From contig JAMYHL010000041.1 of NCBI GenBank assembly GCA_025531455.1, positions 62,001 to 126,000 on the forward strand: DNA of 64,000 nt, in the 5' to 3' direction. Below the pieces are notes generated by a model, which was not told the DNA's origin, ran no database searches, and worked only from the letters and a program-made list of their open reading frames with translations. The stretch is from Apiotrichum sp. Y4204. Its lineage: Eukaryota > Basidiomycota > Tremellomycetes > Trichosporonales > Trichosporonaceae. A program made the translations under genes and the position numbers. Below, piece by piece: positions 60,701-64,000 of this stretch (position 1 is the stretch's first letter; every line of letters starts with the position of its first letter).

Positions 60701-63700
60701 CGAGATGCCGACACAGTCACGTTCTCCTTGGGTGGCCTTTACGGCCCGTCATTTTCTTGCATTCTCCGACTAAAAGCTACAGAATAAGATCTCACCAGAG
60801 CAGAATGAACGCACAAAGACCAACACTACGGCACTCCTTGGTTTTGCAGCAGGAAACCCCAGATCGTCTGGATGCCAATAGGTCAAAAGGGTCACCTACG
60901 AACGACGAGTGTCCCTCTGGTATTTACCCTGTGAGCACGCGATGGGGGGTGGGCGTGGGCAACGTCGTACTCGTTCGTGTGTTGATCTCGTCTAAGTCCT
61001 TGGACTCAGCTTGGACTAGCGGGTACACGAGTGGGAGGGGCGCGGATGTTCCTTTCAACAACAATTGCATTCCACACTAGCGAGCGACTGAGGGACGTTA
61101 CCCGTCGGCCGCCTGCCCTCTGTCCTCCTTCCTCTTTTCTAGCTTTCCTCGTACGGGTGGGCTATCAGATGACCTGAGCGATCCCGGGGGAGAACCATCA
61201 TTCCTCAGTCGATGAAGTGTAGACCTGGTCTAGTTGAAAGACCTCAGGTACGTCTCCTGCTTCTTGGGTCAAGGCTCCACACTGCGGCTAGAATAGTATT
61301 GAAGACGACCTGATGGCGTAATCCAATATCTCTGCTGCTCGCAGGCTTGGCGAGGAGCTCTGCAAGTTCGAGACCATCTCACATTTTCTCAAAACCAAGG
61401 CCACTCGAGGACTTCTTGCCATACTGACTGTCACTGGTAGAGCTACTCTCCAACCAATCGGGAAGTATCGAGCTGAAGGGCTTTCTTAAGAAGGGGTGAA
61501 GCAGATTCAGTGATACGCAGCTGAATTTTAATGGGCAGTGGATGGATGCGCCTGACACCAGACTGGCCGGCCGAGCGGCGGGGAATAAGTGGATGGACAG
61601 CGCTAAGCGGACCGCAAGAGAGGGGAGACCCATCTACGCCAACAATGTTCGGTGACAGAACGACAGTCATGCTCCCAGCAGTCCCACTGACATTTCTGCT
61701 TACGATGGCACAAACAAAAGGAAGCGGGGTCTCCCCGTCATGAGCGCAGTGTGAGATTTGAAACAACGACACCCGGAGCTGGTTAGCCGTCTTCCGAGCA
61801 ACCAATGTGGTTTTTCTCGACAGACCACAAAGCAACGGATTTACCTGTTTGCGGCCCAAGCAACTGGTGGCTCTTTTGGGTTGAAAATGAACGTTGGAAA
61901 ACCCCTTCCCTCTTGCGGAATTTGATGTCGGACAACAGAGCACCACTGTCACTGCCCAAGTGCAGCACCGCTTCTTTACCGTTCTGTGAAGCTCAACGCG
62001 CGAGGGGTCGTCCAAACAGGTCGTTCGAACAGCTAAGCCCGTACAAATGATTCTGGCCATCACGCCACCTGGTCTCACAAATGTTCAAAATTGACTTTCA
62101 CCATCATTAGCGTCGACGCATCGCCGAGGGTTCCGCGGACAGATCTTAAGCTTTGCCGAACCCATCAGCCGTCAAGCAGCCTCGTGTCCCTGCGTGTAGA
62201 TCCTTCACTGCCGTCTATGCATACCGAAGGTACCTAACGCCCCCACACCAACACCAAACTCTAATAAGAGCTTACAAGCTCTGGAACACGGCGGTGGACA
62301 AGTACTGCGAAACGCTTGTCAATAGCGTAACAAGACGGACTAGCTTCTCAGTCAGCCCACCTGCCCGCCGCGGCCAAATTCCAACAACATGGGGGTGCCT
62401 CACAACCAAAAGAAGAACCTCCTACAACAGTAGTGCCTCGCCAGGCGTACGCTTCCTTTGTTATGCCTTGCTCCACCTACTCACACGGGAGGGACGGTCT
62501 GGGAATTGAAAGCAAGTTTCTCCGAAGGAGGAATGTCGAATGTCACTACCTGATTGTCGATCCCCGGCGACGCTAGAACAGTTCCTTGAGCCGAGAACAT
62601 CTAACGACGTTACAGATTTCCAGATCTACAGTATAGGGAGAAAGTCCCATCTCTTAGAAGGTTTGCGACCGTCCCGCATACCTCTAAAGGTACTTCCAGA
62701 CCCAGACGTAAAATCTCCCGTGTGTCGATCCTGCCGCTACCGCAATGTCCCGCTCTAGACTGTGGCCGACGTTTGCTGGCCCTGAATCCCCGACGCTACT
62801 CGCGTTGCCGAGGCGAAATTACCAGGTCGTTGAAACCATTGCTTCCCCGACGGTTTGGTTATAGAAAGCCGTGAGCCGTGCCACCGCTTGTTTAGCTCGG
62901 AACAAGTCGTAAGCCACACCAGACTGCTCGAAGAGATCTCCGCTACGTTAAGATGCACCGAACGAAGTAGTTTCGCTAGACTGAACTTCATGTTCCTGTG
63001 GCTGTCGGCGATCAGTACTACTGCTCTGTCAGCGCGACTTCCCGTCCACCCTGGTTTGGTTACAGGGGAATGTTCCAGCGAGTGTCTGCGCCGTCTCCGC
63101 CTTAGAGAAGCTTTGTTGGGGTGTCTGTGGCGGGGAAATCAACGCCTTGTATAGCTTGAAGCCGGCAGCTTCATGGTGATTTACTCATCTCTACGGTTTG
63201 CACAAGACAGCAGCACAGCAGCCCACTTTACAGTACGTCGTGGTAAACTTAGCCCACCTGTCTTTGCAGTGGGGTTGATCGGCGAGCGGACCGTACTGTC
63301 GGGTGTAGTTTTGGAGTCCGTTCATCATCAAAATTTTTACTTCTTCGAACCGAGACATGGTTGCCCACTGGTGTGACAAAGCCTCACATTGCGGATGGAG
63401 CGGTTCGGAGTCGGTAGATGGCCGCCCCAACAGCCGTGTCACATTGTGATCCCGCCTACTGCACCTCAGTTTTGGCACATTGACCTCCTCAGAGCGCATG
63501 GGAGACCATTTTTACTCTCCAGGAATACCATCTACAGTATTGTCGCATCCGACAGTCCGCGACAGGCTTGCAACTTGCATTTAGGGCCTTGCATTCCTCG
63601 TCGTGCGTGATTTGCATAGAGAATAAGAGTGCCACATGCCACATCCGGCTGAATCGGGCAAAGGGCGGCGGCCCAGATCTGTGGCACCTGGTGCTTGGTG

Positions 63701-63945
63701 GCTGTACGCGAATGTCGCTCGGGCGAGACGCCGCATGACGTCGGTGAGCGGCCTGAGGGTGGCACGGTCACGTGATTACTTCTGTCACGTCATTATTCAC
63801 GGACATCAAGGAAACTCCGTTTGGAACACATATGCCAGCGCACTCGTCGTCGATCAACCCGATCGTCGTCACCGTCAGTCACCTACATGTACTGTATCTC
63901 CCTCTTAACCTTTGAGTCTCGGTATTCTTATCTAGACGTCTCACC
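60701..63945. other. gene-poor stretch
   Basis: 3.2 kb without a gene I can defend. Minus frames at 61443-62078 (211 codons, GTG start) and 63191-63499 (starting MSRFEEVKILMMNGLQNY at an internal ATG) are open, but no domain or consistent splicing connects them. It might be decayed sequence or hold a non-coding transcript. Confidence 0.4.
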
Positions 63946-64000
63946 ATGCTTCACCGTATCTTCGCCCTGCTCGCCCTCGCGGCCGTGACCGTCTTTGCTG
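63946..64000 (+). CDS. secreted protein, N-terminus only (cut by window end)
   Basis: The last 55 bases start with ATG in a good context (CACC before it) and encode MLHRIFALLALAAVTVFA, a textbook secretory signal peptide: short basic start, then a hydrophobic core of Leu/Ala/Val. The rest of the gene lies beyond the window, so no function can be given. Confidence 0.65.
   Translation, partial: MLHRIFALLALAAVTVFA

Noticed and set aside
61443..62078. 211-codon minus frame
   Set aside because: Starts at GTG, no domain, no consistent splice partners. I could not separate it from a chance frame.

Overview
The window comes from a fungal nuclear genome, most likely a basidiomycetous yeast of the Tremellomycetes (Trichosporonales-like). 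Genes are dense, lie on both strands and contain many introns. Most introns are 34–75 nt with GTRNGT donors, a CTNAC branch point a few bases before the acceptor, and CAG/TAG/AAG ends. The gene set is eukaryotic and fungal: coatomer, GRASP, Zn2Cys6 regulators, delta-12-type desaturase, Dal5-type MFS permease. There are no operons, ribosome-binding sites or CRISPR arrays. I rebuilt exons by hand. In 19 of the spliced models the coding sum divides by three, which supports them; the exception is the regulator at 57–59.5 kb.

Layout. 0.15–2.15 kb MFS permease (+); 2.45–4.22 phosphomevalonate kinase ERG8 (-); 4.82–6.04 Siw14-type phosphatase (+); 6.21–7.78 RBBP4/Hat2/Msi1 WD40 protein (-); 8.33–9.16 ATP synthase subunit e (-); 10.11–13.17 beta-COP SEC26 (+); 13.57–14.86 GRASP/Grh1 (+), with a doubtful antisense gene next to it; 17.68–20.43 GCK-III kinase (+); 21.72–24.64 Zn2Cys6 regulator (-); 27.13–29.08 NKAP-like protein (+); 29.71–31.53 Tea4/Bud14-like SH3 protein (-); 37.00–40.24 AGC kinase (+); 41.66–43.27 glutathione reductase GLR1 (+); 44.14–45.13 a modular zinc-finger-like gene I do not recognise (+); 45.3–46.0 a repeat-dense block; 47.12–48.25 unknown protein (+); 48.58–50.34 DBP3 helicase (-); 50.92–51.89 ribosomal protein eL31 (-); 52.94–54.67 fatty acid desaturase (+); 55.4–56 a degenerate ORF; 56.98–59.50 a second Zn2Cys6 regulator (-), possibly frameshifted; 60.7–63.9 a gene-poor stretch; 63.95 to the edge, the start of a secreted protein (+).

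Most genes are housekeeping and do not form a pathway cluster. ERG8, the desaturase and GLR1 serve lipid and redox metabolism; SEC26 and GRASP (neighbours, 394 bp apart) both act at the Golgi; eL31 and DBP3 (neighbours) both serve ribosome production. Regulatory genes (two kinases, two Zn2Cys6 factors, the SH3 protein) tend to have long upstream regions rich in pyrimidine on the coding strand.

The most unusual object is the gene at 44.14–45.13 kb. It encodes five consecutive CCHC metal-site candidates with the same spacing (C-x2-C-x15-H-x10-C). Each is split by a phase-0 intron at the identical residue, and three consecutive exons are exactly 135 nt, the signature of tandem exon duplication. 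It abuts a block of foldback and short tandem repeats. Other points worth checking: a possible non-AUG mitochondrial form of GLR1, an eL31 gene with an ATG-only coding exon plus a 15-nt microexon, a duplicated branch-point region in the ATP synthase e gene, and stop-free introns hidden in open frames.
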